Positions 39,096 through 51,432 of a DNA stretch of 64,000 nt are shown here, one piece after another (the stretch's first letter is position 1; every line of letters begins with the position of its first letter). The position numbers were made by a program, and so were the translations under genes. The notes beneath the pieces are model-generated. The model searched no databases, was not told where the DNA came from, and worked only from the letters and a program-made list of their open reading frames with translations. This DNA comes from Eupeodes corollae. Taxonomy: Eukaryota > Arthropoda > Insecta > Diptera > Syrphidae. The DNA lies in NCBI RefSeq assembly GCF_945859685.1, contig NC_079149.1:80405073-80469072 (forward strand), given 5' to 3'.

Positions 39096-40110
39096 TTAAC
39101 TTCCCAAAGGAACCGATTTGTCGAATTGAAAATTTTGACATTTCACGACGTTTCAAGGCCCCTTGAGTTTTTTGAAATAATTTTTTTAGAGAGATCTCTG
39201 TGCGTTCCTGTGTACATACGTTCGCAAAGTTTTTTTCATCATCCATAGCTCAAGAACCAGTCGACTCAAATAAATTTGCAGAAAGAACTCTCAAACAAAT
39301 TGCGTGGGTGGTTTTTTTTACCATAGCAGTGAATATTTTGGTAAACCCAAAATATCTCACGAACCAATAACGCTAGCGAGTATATAATATAGTAAATAAT
39401 AACGTGATACCTAACTACTAACGGTTGTTTTATAAATAAAAAAAAAACTGAAACAAAATTATTTGTCACCTCGAATATTTTACGAACAAGAAATGATTTT
39501 ATCTCCAAAATAATTTTGTGCAATAAAGAATAACAATTTCTGGTAAAATTTTAAGAAAATTCGAATTGACAGATTTTTTATAAAAAATAAAAACGTAAAA
39601 AAACAATACCTGCTAAAAGTTGTTAAAAATTATTTTTCGACTCAAATTACTTTTTAAATATTAAAAATATTCGCTTCAAACTAATTTTATGTCACAGAAA
39701 TTATTATTTTCGACATTCAGTAAATTTTTTGTAAAAATCCATCGGTCCGTTTTTCTTAAAAAAAATAAAATCTACAAAAAATAGTAGGCATATGTTTGGT
39801 TCTTGATATCTCTTGAATTATAGAAGATATTGACTTCAAATAATTTCTCATTCATCCAATTTGTATTTGTTTATATAAGAAATACAAGCTTTTAAGAAAT
39901 GGTGCTAAAATTGGTAAAAATTAGTTTTAAATTAAAAATCTCGTTAACAAAAATAGATTTTGAAATCAAACTGATATTGATATTTTTTAAGAATAATTCA
40001 AGTGACAACTTTTTTAACAAAACACGATATCCTACGAAATTTAAAGCAAGACAAATCGATAGACGGGATGGAAAGATATCAGTGTAGGTCGCCTTCCAGC
40101 TTATTTTTTC
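39096..40110 (+). repeat. Family R copy 3
   Basis: It runs from TTAACTTCCCAAAGGAACCG to GACGGGATGGAAAGATATCA and GTGTAGGTCGCCTTCCAGC. The minisatellite is reduced to a few units and some submodules are missing (about 1.0 kb). Confidence 0.75.
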
Positions 40111-40369
40111 ATGATGGAATTGACCAAATTCAATAGTTTTCAAGAAGAAACAGAACGCAATATAATTTAATGTTATGACCTTAAATTTAGCCGAAGATGG
40201 CTCGAACAAATTCCATCAGCATGAGGACATTCGCTAACCAAAAGTTTCCTTCGATAAATCGTTGCGCCACGTGAACCGAACCATTAATTTGGTAATAAAT
40301 TTCCAAACTTTATATAGAAGTATAGGTTTATTCATTATGAAATGGTAAATTAAGCTAAGCATAAATCAT

Positions 40370-43194
40370 GTGACAACTGCCGGTTTATCTGGCTCCCCGT
40401 CCTTGGACTTGTACTAAGGATTTGGCCCTCCAGGTTGAGGGTTGTGCCGTCGGGGTGATTTCCTGACCACGTACACAATACATTAAGTGCAAAGCACCAA
40501 GAAAACGAAATAAGGACAACAAACTTCGAATCTGTAAATGGAATGTTAGGACCCATAACAGACCACGTGCAGCCGAACAATTACGGGAAGCCCTAAACTC
40601 CTGCAAGGCATATATTACCGCCATTTAAGAAGTGCGATGGGATGGACCGGGCAAACTCAAACTAAAAGACTGCGATATCTACTACGGCGACTGTTACCGA
40701 GAACAAAGACATCGTCTATTTGGGTGTTTTTTTGTTGTTGGAATTAGGCTCAGGCAAAAAGTCTTGAGGTTTAGCCGCATTAAGGCTAAATTCGCCAACA
40801 TAAGCCTAATATGCGCGTATTCCTCAACAGAGGAGAAAGATGAAGACACCAAAGACATATTCTTCGAGCTCTTGGACAAAATATATGAGCAGTGCCCTGG
40901 CTATGACATTTAAATTATCTTAAGAGATTTTTACGCCAAGCTAGGAATAAAAGACATCATTGATGGCACAATCGGGAGATACAACCTGCACGACACCACC
41001 GACAACGGATTCAGACCGATAGATTTCGCTGCGGGGCGAGACGTCCTGGTACGCAGTTCACACATCTCCTGATCAATCAACTGTCAACCAGATTGATCAT
41101 ATTGCGATCGACGCACCACACTTCTCCGAACTTTCCGAGGGGTCAACATTGACTCGGACCACTACCTCCTTGTAGCCAAGGTACGGCTACGGATATCCCA
41201 AAACAAGGAAGTACTGTGAGAAGTTTAGACGGCTACAATCGCAAGAGAATGCCATATCCTTTTCCGATAGAGTCTCTAGTAACCTCTTAAGAAGTCCTAT
41301 GCTGCCTGCATTAAGCATTGAAAACCAGTGGCAAACATTGCCTTGCAGTCATCAGAGATGATGCCTCTAAAGTGCTAGGTTTCACACGGCCACCACAGCG
41401 AAACCTCTGGTTTGACGACGAATGCAGGGAAACAACAGACATACAAAACGGAGCTGCACAGAACACCTGCTTCTTATATGGAAAAAAGGAGAGCACGAGA
41501 AGCGCGCGATCGAGGAGATAGAGGGATGTCACAACAGGAATGAAGTTCCTATATTTTACCAAAGGTTAAAAAAACTCCCAAGCGCACCGGCCACGAACCG
41601 AAGCCTGTAAAGACGATCAGGGAAAAATCACAGTAGAACCGCAGTCTATGTTGAGAATATGGGAAGACCATTTTTCCAAATTATATAACGGCGATGACTA
41701 ACCGAATTATACTGTAAGGAAGTTAGAACCACTCAACCTAGGTGACGCAGATCAAAAATTCCGCCTACCCGACCTAGACGAAGCTATATCTAAACAGAAG
41801 TCAAACAAAGCTGCTGGAGTTGACGGCATCGCTGCCGAACTATTTAAAGCAGCAGGCGATGACTTGCTAGGGAGCATGCACCAGCTCATCTGCAAAATAT
41901 GGTCGGAAGAAAACATGCCCGATGAGTGGAATCTCAGCATAGTGTGCCCGATACATAAAAAGGAGGCACTCTAAAATGCCCCAACTACAGAGGCATCAGT
42001 CTCCTTAACATAGCATATAACATATAAGATTCTCTCTACCGTATTAGGTAAACGTCTGAAGCCATTCGTCAACAACCTGACAGTTGCTTATCAGTGTGGC
42101 TTTAGACCAGGAATACTATACCACTAACGACGAAATATTCACACTACGGCAGATCTTGGAAAAAACCCAGGAGCTTCAAAACAATACCATAGGAAAGAGC
42201 TCTACAAATAATGTATAGTTTTGGCATCCCTGGCTGCTCTATCAAGGTCGGGAAAAATCTCACCGATGCATTTGATGTCAAAAAAGGTTTTAGACAAGGC
42301 GATGCACTGTCATGCGACTTCTTCAACATCGTTCTAGAAAGAATTGTGCAAAACTCAACCGTCAACACTAGAGGCACAATCTTCCACAGATCCATCCAAT
42401 TACTCGGATACGCAGATGATATTGACATAATTGGAAGATCAAAGCGTGATGTCAGTGGAGCGTTTTTGAGCATTGCGACGGAAGCGAAAAAGATGGGTTT
42501 AGTGGTCAATGAGGGCAAGACCAAGTATATGCTGTCATCAAAAAAGGACACTGAACGACGACGTGTTGGACAAAACGTCACCATGGACAGCTATAAATTC
42601 GAGGTTATTAAGGACTTTGTCTACCTAGGAACCGCTTTAAACACAGACAACGACCAGCGCTAAAATCAAACTAAGAATAACTCCTGCAAATCGCTACTTC
42701 TATGGACTTAGAAGGCAATTGAAAAGTAGAGTCATCTCTCTAGCATTTAAAATCACCATCTATAAGACACTCCTCATCCCGGTTCTCATTAATGGCGCTG
42801 AGGCCTGGACCCTGTGAAAAAAAAAATTCTTCGGGTGATTTTTGGTCCCGTATGCATAGATGGAGAATGGAGTAGAAGATATAACGACGAACTGTACGGG
42901 CTGTATAGGGACACTGACCTAGTTAGCAGAATTAAAGTCCAATGGCTTAGATGGCTGGGTCATGTAGAGCAAATGGACATCAACGCTTCCGGTCGGAAGG
43001 TCTTCGAATCGAATCCCGATGGACGGCGCAGTACAGGAAAATCACGACTCAGGTAGCGCACTCAGGTGGGCGAAGACCTCAACAACTTGGCGTGCGAAAC
43101 TGGAGACAGCTAGCTAGGGACCAAGCTGGCTGGAGACGCATGTTGGTTGAGGCCCAGGTTTGCCCGGACTGTAGCGCCACCTTAAGTAAGTAAG
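40370..43194 (+). mobile_element. Non-LTR retrotransposon copy 2 with 3' tail
   Basis: The 5' leader (CTGGCTCCCCGTCCTTGGAC) is followed by endonuclease blocks (CKWNVRT-like, ANISLICAYSSTEEKDEDTK, IDSDHYLLVAKVRL), a linker, RT blocks (AGVDGIAAELFKAAGDDLLG, FDVKKGFRQGDALSCDFFNI, LLGYADDIDIIGRSKRD, LVVNEGKTKYMLSSKK, FVYLGTALNTDND), and the C-terminal region (LRVIFGPVCIDGEW, RIKVQWLRWLGHVEQM, NWRQLARDQAGWRRMLVEAQ). It ends with stop and a (TAAG)n tail. Frameshifts and deletions mean it is not active. It extends past the truncation point of copy 1. Confidence 0.87.
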
Positions 43195-44836
43195 CTCCAG
43201 GCACTGGTGTTTGTTTACGTATGAAAAGCTTAAACCCTGTATAAAAAAAACCTAATTAAATAGTTAGTAAACTTGAGTTCAATATCCTTGAAAATTGCCA
43301 AACAACTTTAAAGTTACATAAATTATTGATATAAAATAGTTGACCTTTGACTATTTACGCTCTAAACGGTTTCAATTGATTTCGTACATAATTGAATATC
43401 CAATGACTCTAAAGTTAACTTTCCTCTAAAGTCGTTTGCAATGAATTAAGGTCCACAAAAAAAAATTAACTATTAAAATTTTGTGTTTGCTTTTATTTCA
43501 CATTTATTAAAAAGCAATAATTTTAAATTCTAGGTACATACCTAACCTTCATAAACATCATAAGCCAATATTTATTCTATGAACAAAATATTTATGCAGG
43601 TAAGCTTTCTAAAATTTCATATCATTTTTGTTTTTTTTTTCATTTAATAATACTTTATATTTCATAGATACATATGTATATTTAATACTGTGATTACAAT
43701 GCTGCTTAAAATATAAAAGGTTTAAAGACAAATTCTCATGATTTTAATATTAAAACACTGCAAACGACTAAACAAAAATAAATACATGCATTGAAAAGTA
43801 AAACTCAAACAACCTAACAATAACGAAAACGAGTCAATTTTGCAGAACTTTGAGCTTCAATTAAAAGATCACACAATTTATAACTTATATGAATGAAAGC
43901 GGATATAATAATTCAATAGTTTTAATTTAAAAAAGAACCAAAGCAACTTTTAAAGTTTAATGTCACCATAAGTTCTAGCAGGCATCAATTTTCAATAAAC
44001 AGATATTGTATCTAAACTTGGAACTTATAAAAATGTAATTTAATTTAATACTTTATGGTTTTGGATAAAAAGACGAATGCACAAAATAACAGTATATTTT
44101 TGAACATAAGTAATCAAAAATATGGTCTTGACCAGTGCCAATTTTAAAGAAATGCCTATAAGTGTAGCAAAACCTTTAAAATCTTAAACCAATTAAAAGC
44201 TGTCTGAATACTACATTTTAAAAACCTGAACCTATTTTATCTACTGGTTAACTGTTAGTTAAAATCTTTTAGACAGAATTTCCAACTGATTCTGTAAGCT
44301 TGACAAAATACGAAATTATTAACTTTTATTCTAGAAAAATAGTTCATGATTATAAATATCAGAAAACTAACCGAACTATATTAATAATAAATAATTCCCT
44401 GGGAATAAGAATTAAAGTCCAAAAGTACAGTGAGTGGAAGGAATTGTTGTTATGTGGCTTGCTTAAACTTGATATAGTTTTCTTTGCTATTTTTGAATTT
44501 TAATTGTGTAAAAATTAAGAGAAACTTCTTTAGTTCGTTTTTAAGTACAGAAAAAACATAGTTATCGTTTTGTCAAGAGGTTTGTCAAATTAATCCTAGA
44601 GTTACAAAATAAAAATCAATTTTAAAACATAACAAACATTAAAAATTATGGTTAAGGGATATCCGTATTATTTTTGTCTGTTACTCGATGCTTTTTAAAA
44701 CTATTTGACTTTATTTCGTTATCAGTAGGTTGAGTAGCAATAAACAAGATATAAAAGTATGAGGCCGTTGTTGAAAATAAGTGCAATCTAGACTTTAAGC
44801 AGTTACTGAATTATTTATATATACAAATTGTGTCGT
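43195..44836. other. AT-rich sequence 3' of the lectin gene
   Basis: No gene or clear element. Short ORFs show no family signature. Confidence 0.4.
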
Positions 44837-44842
44837 TTTATT
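44837..44842 (-). terminator. Candidate lectin poly(A) signal
   Basis: AATAAA on the minus strand, about 90 nt after the lectin stop codon. Confidence 0.4.
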
Positions 44843-44933
44843 TCGTTTCAAAAACTAGTGTAAGTATATTAAAAATACAAAAAAAAATATCTGTTTTAGG
44901 CTGAAACGCATTTTAATACAAAGTTCTTCATAT

Positions 44934-45672
44934 TTAGTATGCATTGGACTTCAACTGACGATGTATTATTGACTCCATAGATGAATCCATGGGATTGTGC
45001 GTATCCTCGACGTTACTACCAACTAGAGGTGAATTCTCACCAAGTACTCGCATGGCATTCGAATAATCCGAATCGATTTGGGGAACTTGTTTTTCATTTG
45101 GATGCAAAGTTCGAATTAAATCGGTGAGAGATAAAAAGCTCTGTCTTTCAATGTTATCATTATCGTCGTTATTGTAACGATTGTTGTTTTCCGCGCTAGC
45201 GCGCTTTTCAACTTCATCTGATATTTTTTCAAGGTGCAGCTCAAGCAGTTCATTTATGTTTTCTGTGGTTGAAGAAGACTCTTTAATTAAATGTTCTGTG
45301 TCTGCCTGATCTGAATCTATTTGATCGTCTTTTATTTCAGAAAGATTTTCATTTTCATTTTCAGTTTCACTTGTAACGTTTTCAGGATTTTCATTTTTGT
45401 TATTAGGTGAAATTGTTTTGGATATATTTTCATTTGAAATGTTATCCTTATCATCTTCAAAGCTGCGTGCATGTTCTTCATCTTCAATCTCATGAGACTC
45501 TTCTGACTCTAAGGCACGTTCGTGATCTAATTTCAGAGATGCCAATGAAGGCTCAGACAGTTCTTTTTGAGCTTTTCTAACTGACATATAGGTGGAAAAA
45601 CTAATTGGATTTGCTGTGGTTGGAGTAAATAATTCCAATGGTGGTCGCGATGTTGTTAATCTTATAGGACGT
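44934..45672 (-). CDS. Lectin gene last exon: acidic low-complexity tail
   Basis: The acceptor AATTTAG|A completes the Gly codon left open by the previous exon (GG|A), then reads RPIRLTTSRPPLELFTPTTA and on to HRQLKSNAY and TAA. The exon has 246 codons with no stop. The middle is very acidic and Asn-rich, and the last 70 residues are more ordinary and may be conserved. Base and codon use are unlike the transposon ORFs nearby. Confidence 0.8.
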
Positions 45673-47397
45673 CTAAATTATTAAAAATTGAAAAATTGTG
45701 TTAAATTTAAATATGTAAAGAATCAAGAAGAAAGAAAGGATTTGAATATGTAAGATATGAACAATTTTTCTTTTATTACATAATAAGTCGAATATTATAC
45801 AGCATTTATTATTTTTAAATAGACGGTATAGAACAATAAATTGAGTTTTATTAATTTTTAATAAGGACAGTTAGATAATAGATATAACTCTTTTAGCTAT
45901 GCTTACATCACGGTCTCATAAAGTCTTATTTCTCGAATTTTCATTGCAATTTGTAATTACATATTTAACCTAACCATAACTATAATGCGTGTGCTTTAGA
46001 TTCAAATTATTATTAATCGTATTATGACAGTTATGTATGTTCGTTAATTGAACAAAATTATAAGTGTTGTTATGTTATTATATGTCTAAAAGGTGTTTTG
46101 TGTAAACAATCACTGTAAGAAAGTTAAAGAGTGCAAAAAGAAAGTTTTGTAAATAAATAATTATTAGAGAAACAAAGGGAAAAAGAAATTTTGGGGGAAA
46201 TTAATGTTCTTTTTTGTTGAATATTACGGCAAATGCTGTTTGCTCAAAAGACATAGACTAAGCTTGAAAATTTAAATGTGTATTTTCAAAAGTGCATATT
46301 TTTGAGAACTTTAATTCTAAAGTTCATACAAAAATATGTAGCTTTTGGCAAGCAAAGGAACATGTACTGTACATCATTAATAATTGTCCCTAAGATGTCA
46401 TGAAAGCATCGTTTGATAAATGTTTGTGTTTAATGATAGTGAATAAAGTGTTTGTATGTATTTTGTACATTAAAATTAGAAGCCCTTTCCCAGAGTAGGT
46501 ATAAGTTTTCTTAAACGTCATTTTCATTTGTATGGATGAATTACAGTGTTTAAATTAAATTAAATTTAATTTTAAATCTGTATATAAAGTACATTATTTT
46601 GTGCACGACAAATACAAAAATTAAATTAAGTTTTTGTTTTGTATTTAAAATTTTGCACTCTAAGAGTCTCGATAGATTTTTAGGATTTATTTGAATTATT
46701 TGCTTTATTAGTTAAAAGTTTAACGAGAATAGATAAAGTTGAATCAATTTTCTTAAACGATTGTTTTATTCGATTGGTGAATTAATAGCGCAGGCATTTT
46801 TGCGATGCCTTACCCCTGTGCAGATGAAACTGGAATGCTCCCATAGTTGTAATAATAACATCTTGTCTGTTCGCAAATAAAGTCCTTAACGGTTGAGCAG
46901 TCTTCTGGCATCCATTTTAATGTTGGTTGTTTCAAAATGACACATCCTTTTTCAGAACCGCTACTGCTACAATTTAATTAAAAACAAAAATCAATACACA
47001 GATAATTTTGACAGATCATACCTATCGCGAGCCGTCCTTTGTGGTGATGTATTACTATTGTGGTCAACGGGATCCAATAAGCCAGCTTGAATTCCGTCGG
47101 CGGAATTTTCAAAAAAGTCAAATGTTGCATTGAATGGAAGACCTGTACTCATCCACAAGAACATGCCAGTGCCTAGTCTATTTCCTGAAGTCCAAAAATC
47201 GTAGTTTCCGTAACCAGCATTTCTTAGATACGTTGTCATAGATTGAGCTTTTTCTTTTGTTTCAAAAGATGCCAATTGTAGACCCAATGAGCGACAATAC
47301 TGGTATGCGAGGAAGTAGTTTAGTTCAGGGGAGTATGGGTTCATGCGGCTAATGAAGTATTGCACCCCATCTAAGTGGATCGTTGTTATGCGTTGAG
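44934..47397 (-). CDS. C-type lectin with long acidic C-terminal tail (5' part missing)
   Basis: Three exons (47397-47022, 46966-46814, 45672-44934) join in frame to about 421 residues. The first 170 or so form a C-type lectin domain. Cysteines are present at YQYCRSLG, GCVIL, EDCSTV and FICEQ, with the core FWTSGNRLG and an Asn-glycosylation site at NATF. The usual EPN/QPD-WND calcium and sugar motif is not visible (DPVDHN and WMPEDC are in its place), so classical mannose binding is doubtful. Then come RCYYYNYGSIPVSSAQG and about 245 residues rich in Glu, Asp, Asn and Ser without a membrane segment. The protein is probably secreted, but the signal-peptide exon must lie further upstream and was not found. 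Phases match at both joins. The lectin fold is certain; the joining of the tail is inferred from splice sites. Confidence 0.85.
45673..46813 (-). other. Lectin intron with stop codon in its donor
   Basis: This 1141-bp intron separates the lectin domain from the acidic tail. Its minus-strand donor GG|GTAAGG contains TAA in the upstream reading frame. No mobile element was recognised inside it. Confidence 0.7.
46814..46966 (-). CDS. Lectin gene exon: C-terminal half of the CTLD
   Basis: This exon encodes SSSGSEKGCVILKQPTLKW, then MPEDCSTVKDFICEQTRC and YYYNYGSIPVSSAQG. The acceptor is AATTGTAG|C. If the donor GG|GTAAGG at 46813 is not used, translation continues G-TAA and stops at 46810. Confidence 0.9.
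47022..47397 (-). CDS. Lectin gene exon: N-terminal half of the CTLD
   Basis: After the acceptor TTTTTTTCAG this exon reads QRITTIHLDGVQYFISRMNP and continues to SPQRTARD plus AG, before GTATGA. The first codon is split, with one base coming from an upstream exon. No start codon fits, so the gene begins further upstream. Confidence 0.9.
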
Positions 47398-47999
47398 CTG
47401 AAAAAAATTAAATTAATTTTACTAAAAAGAAACATTCACATAAGTAAAAATACAAAAAAACTATGAATTGAGGCTATTGGAAGTAGCCAAATTGAAATGA
47501 GGATATTCCATATGGTTATTCAGGTTAAGGTACAATTAGTTAAACAGAACTCTGTCTCTTGATTTGTAAGGTTGAAATAATTAGCTAATAAAATCTTTCA
47601 ATCTTTTGTTTCATTTAAAGTCTGTATACATTTAAATTAAGTATTTGAAACTTTTCTAACTTTGTATGAGCCAAAAAAGATAATGTTTGTTATTAGATAG
47701 ACAGATAGATAGATACATAATTTCATTTTCAAAAAGATTTAAAAAAAATGCTGGTTTAAAATAAGGTTTTGACAATAACTATTGTTTGTTATTTTACTAC
47801 CTACAAATTGTCTTAGTTGTATCAGAAATAAAAATCTGCCATATTTCACCTTTGTAAAGTGTAATAGTAGTAATACCCGTAGCGTGATGGTTAGTGCTTT
47901 GAACTGTTTAATTAATACTTTATGATATGCTTAACCGTAGAAAGTTTGTTGTCAAAAGTGACAATGTAACTTCTACCACAACATTCTTAATTAAAAATG

Positions 48000-48720
48000 G
48001 TCTTCAACAGGTAGCGGTGATTCTCTTCTTCTGAATTCACACCAGCGATCTGATAAGTAGTCTTACAAAGGAAATTGCGTACGCCAACGATCTAATTGCG
48101 TACAGAACGGCCCAAAAGGTTGAGATTATTAGAATTCTCTTATAGCGTGTTTTCGACAAGATTCAGCGATGTTGCGACGGCTGAAAACTGTAAATAAATG
48201 TCGTTGAAGTCAGATACAATTCTGTTCCGGTATCCTTTGGCTAGGGCCACGAGGGATACGTGCAAGAATTGGCGCAAGATGGTCATCGTTGATCTTCACG
48301 GCAGCCATTAGCGAGCAAAAGTGTAGTAAAGTACTTTGGTATCTGGTTAGATCAGTATTTATATTTCGACAGACGTATAAATGCTGCTCTGACAAAGGCC
48401 AGAGGAGCTTTAGCTCTGACGAAACAGCTGTTATTTAGCAGTCGGCTTGACCCCAGGGTGAAGGTAATTTGCTACATGGCCCTCATACGGCCAATGATCA
48501 TTTATGGTTGTCCTGTGTGGTTCAACGTTGCCCCTTCCCAGATGTACTGGCTTATATCCCACAGTCGAAACTTCTTTCGTGCATTACTAATTCAACGAGG
48601 TCCTATACAACGGGGCTCGAATCAACAGAAAACTCGTTCGAGGTCACATTTGCAAGAGCTATGCCTTCGACCAAAAATTAAATTTTCGGGCGTTCTATCT
48701 GAACGACGAGTATTTTGATA
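48000..48720 (+). pseudogene. Jockey-like RT fragment
   Basis: It reads HTSDLISSLTKEIAYANDLI (a mutated YADD box), AYRTAQKVEII, then VKYFGIWLDQYLYFDRRINA, ALTKARGALALTKQLL and VKVICYMALIRPMIIYGCPV. This is the RT active site through the C-terminal domain of a Jockey-type element, with stops and shifts and no 3' tail. Confidence 0.78.
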
Positions 48721-48737
48721 TATGCAAAGTTCAATAA

Positions 48738-48830
48738 GACCGACTTATAAAGGTTGACCTTATTTCACTTTTTTAAAGGGCAATTTTTTTTAAGTTGGTC
48801 TTAGTTCACGAAACCCGATCGTTTGCTACA
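48738..48830. repeat. Short copy of the repeat interrupted by hAT at 4886
   Basis: GGTTGACCTTATTTCACTTT..AAGTTGGTCTTAGTTCACGA resembles GGCCTTATTTCA../AGTTGGTCTAAT at 4840-4885 and 7254-7290. Confidence 0.45.
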
Positions 48831-49264
48831 AAGAGTATCATCCGTTTTGTCTCAATTATGTTCATAAATGATCTTTTGTCTGAGTGTCTTTTTCTCTGAC
48901 GATACAGATCTACGGTCCCTGACCATAATATTAGACGCACTTTAGATTTTATGCAAAATCTCAATTTTCAGCTATTAATCAGGTTTTCGAATATTGTAAT
49001 GCATTTTAATTATTTTGTATGCAGAATATAAACTATTTTCTACTTTTTATAAAAATAAAACAAAAGATTTATAGAATTTGTTTTTATAATATGTAAAAAT
49101 ATTGCGTATAACCTAATAGTTATACAAATTCTGCAGTGTGTCTAATAATATGGATAGGGACTGTATATTATTATCATATGATTATTTGTGATAGTTTATA
49201 TACATTTTAAGGTTTACTTTCTCGTCATTCGGGCTTACAACGGCAGCGTATGATATGATCATTT

Positions 49265-51432
49265 AATTTTGATCTTGTCCAAAAGGGTAGCTACCCAAAG
49301 ATTACGTACAGCTACAGTTCGAAGATCCAACGGAACAACACGAGCCCCCAAATTCAACATCCCCAGACTTAAGGATCACACGACACGTCAACAATTTAGG
49401 GACCACCTGTCACACGAAATGAGAACAATCAGCAGCACAATACATGAGGACATCGAACACCATTGGAATGTTGTGAAAAATGTTCGCATTTTAGGTGCTG
49501 ACAGAATAGTCGGTCTTAAAAAAAGGAAGCTTGGCCTTAAGAAGAATCTTGGGCAAGGATCAACGAACGCAAACAGTTAAGGGCTCGAACAACTGCTGCA
49601 CAAGAGTAAGAAAGAAACGAGCTGCAGTCCTCGTATCTCATGGAAAAGAGAGAGGTTCACCGCAGTGTCCGCCGCGACAAGCGTAACTACATCAACGAAT
49701 TGGCGCAAGAAGCAGAACATGCTGCAAAGAGGTGCAACAGCGGGCCGTTTACAGAATAACCAAAGAGCTGACCGGTACACCCAGCTCAAAGCAACACCTG
49801 GTGAAGGAAGTAGACGGTACTGTGATAAGTTCGGTGAATGAGGAAGTCAGAAGGTGGAAAGAACACTTTACCTCGTTTTAAACCGAGTGTTTGCAAACAA
49901 CGTGCAGCCGATACCTTCCGACGCACCTGAAGAAAGTATTCCCCGATTCCGCACCGCACCTCAAAGTAAATATGAGATCGTTGCCGCAATTAAAGCACTT
50001 AAAAAACAACAACGCGGTAGGACTTAATGGAATTCCTGCAGTGTTTTTACAAGCAGCACCAACGTCATCAAGCGAATTGCTTCATTCGCTCATAAAAGAA
50101 GCCTGGACCACCGAAAGCTTCCTCCATGAGTAGAAGAAGGGAATTATCGTCAAGATCTTACAAATTGCAAAAACTGCAGAGGAATTTGCGTTCTACCAGC
50201 CGTTGCCGAAATAGTAGCAAAAGTTATAGTGGAACGCGTCAGAGAACACCTTGAGGCCAAACCCGATGCCGAACAACCAGGATTCTGCGCTGGATCCTCC
50301 TGTATTGATCACATTAATACCCTGCGGATCATTATTGAACAGTCCGTTAAATATCGATCACCACTTCACCTGCTGTTCATTGACTTAGAGAAGGCCTTTT
50401 ATTTTTGATAGCGTTAACAGGGAGTATATCTGGTTAGCTTTGCGGAAATGAGGCATCCCAGAAAAAATAATTGCTATTATTAAAGCAACATGTGATGGAT
50501 CCAAGTGTAACGTTCTACACGATGGCAGGTTGTTAGATGATTTTGAAATCCGAAGCGGAGTCAGACAAGGCTGTATTCTGTCGCCAATATTGTTTTTGTT
50601 GGTTATAAGCGATGCACTGCGCTCAGCTCTGTCAGGTAGCGGACGGATCCAATGGACTTCAACATAATATTTAAAGCACTTGAATTACGCGGACGATGTT
50701 TGCTTACTCTCTCATAGGATCATGGATCTCCATCAAATAACAACAAGTGTGGAGAGAGAACCAGAAGTGGTGGGGCTAAAAATTAATTCCGACAAAATAA
50801 AAATGATCATCCTCGGAACCCGACCAACCTCTCAAATAAATATTTTCTCGCAACCGGTGGAAAAAATGGAGAGCTTTTAATACCTTGGAAGTTTCCATCG
50901 AAGGGGGAACCGAACAAGACGTCAAGCACAAAGCTACGAATGTTTCGCACAAATGTCGAATCTGTGCTTCTTTATGGTGCAGCACTTGGAAAGTTACTTC
51001 ACCCATAACAAGAAAGCTGCAAACATTCGTGAATAGATGTCTTCGCAACTTCCTAAGGACTTTCTTGCCAAACCGTATTTCAAATGAGGTCCTTCATAGA
51101 TGTACAGGTCAGGAACCTATAGAATCTATAGTACAAAGACGTAAGTGGCAATGGATTAGACATACGCTTAGAAAAGGTAACGACTGCATTACAGGCCAAG
51201 AAATGCAGTAGAATCCGCTCACAAAATAAGCAAGAAGAGTTGGAGGACCGAGAAGCACATGGCGCAGGACAATCGAGGCGGAATCGGCTTCACTATGCAA
51301 GATTTAGAGGGAGCTGAAACACATCTCCGGAAACCTTACACGATTGCACGTAGGCGTAGTAGAGGCCCAATGCTCCTTAAGTAGTCCCCAACGGGCTTAA
51401 TAGGTCTGAGAGCCTAAGTAAGTAAGTAAGTA
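49265..51432 (+). mobile_element. Non-LTR retrotransposon, second family, 5'-truncated
   Basis: A linker region (STIHEDIEHHWNVVKNV, RDKRNYINELAQEAEHAAKR, YRITKELTGTPSSKQHLVKE) is followed by RT blocks: NNNAVGLNGIPAVFLQAA, AEIVAKVIVERVREHLE, IDHINTLRIIIEQSVKYRSP, LHLLFIDLEKAF, RSGVRQGCILSPILFLLVIS, LNYADDVCLL. C-terminal parts are QEPIESIVQRRKWQWIRHTL and a RGPRSTWRR-like end. It ends with a (TAAG)n tail at 51414-51432. Many stops occur. It differs in sequence from the family at 22320 and 40370. Confidence 0.85.

Noticed and set aside
44300..44503. 67-codon plus ORF near the lectin 3' end
   Set aside because: Codon use is AT-driven, with no motif and no conserved neighbour.
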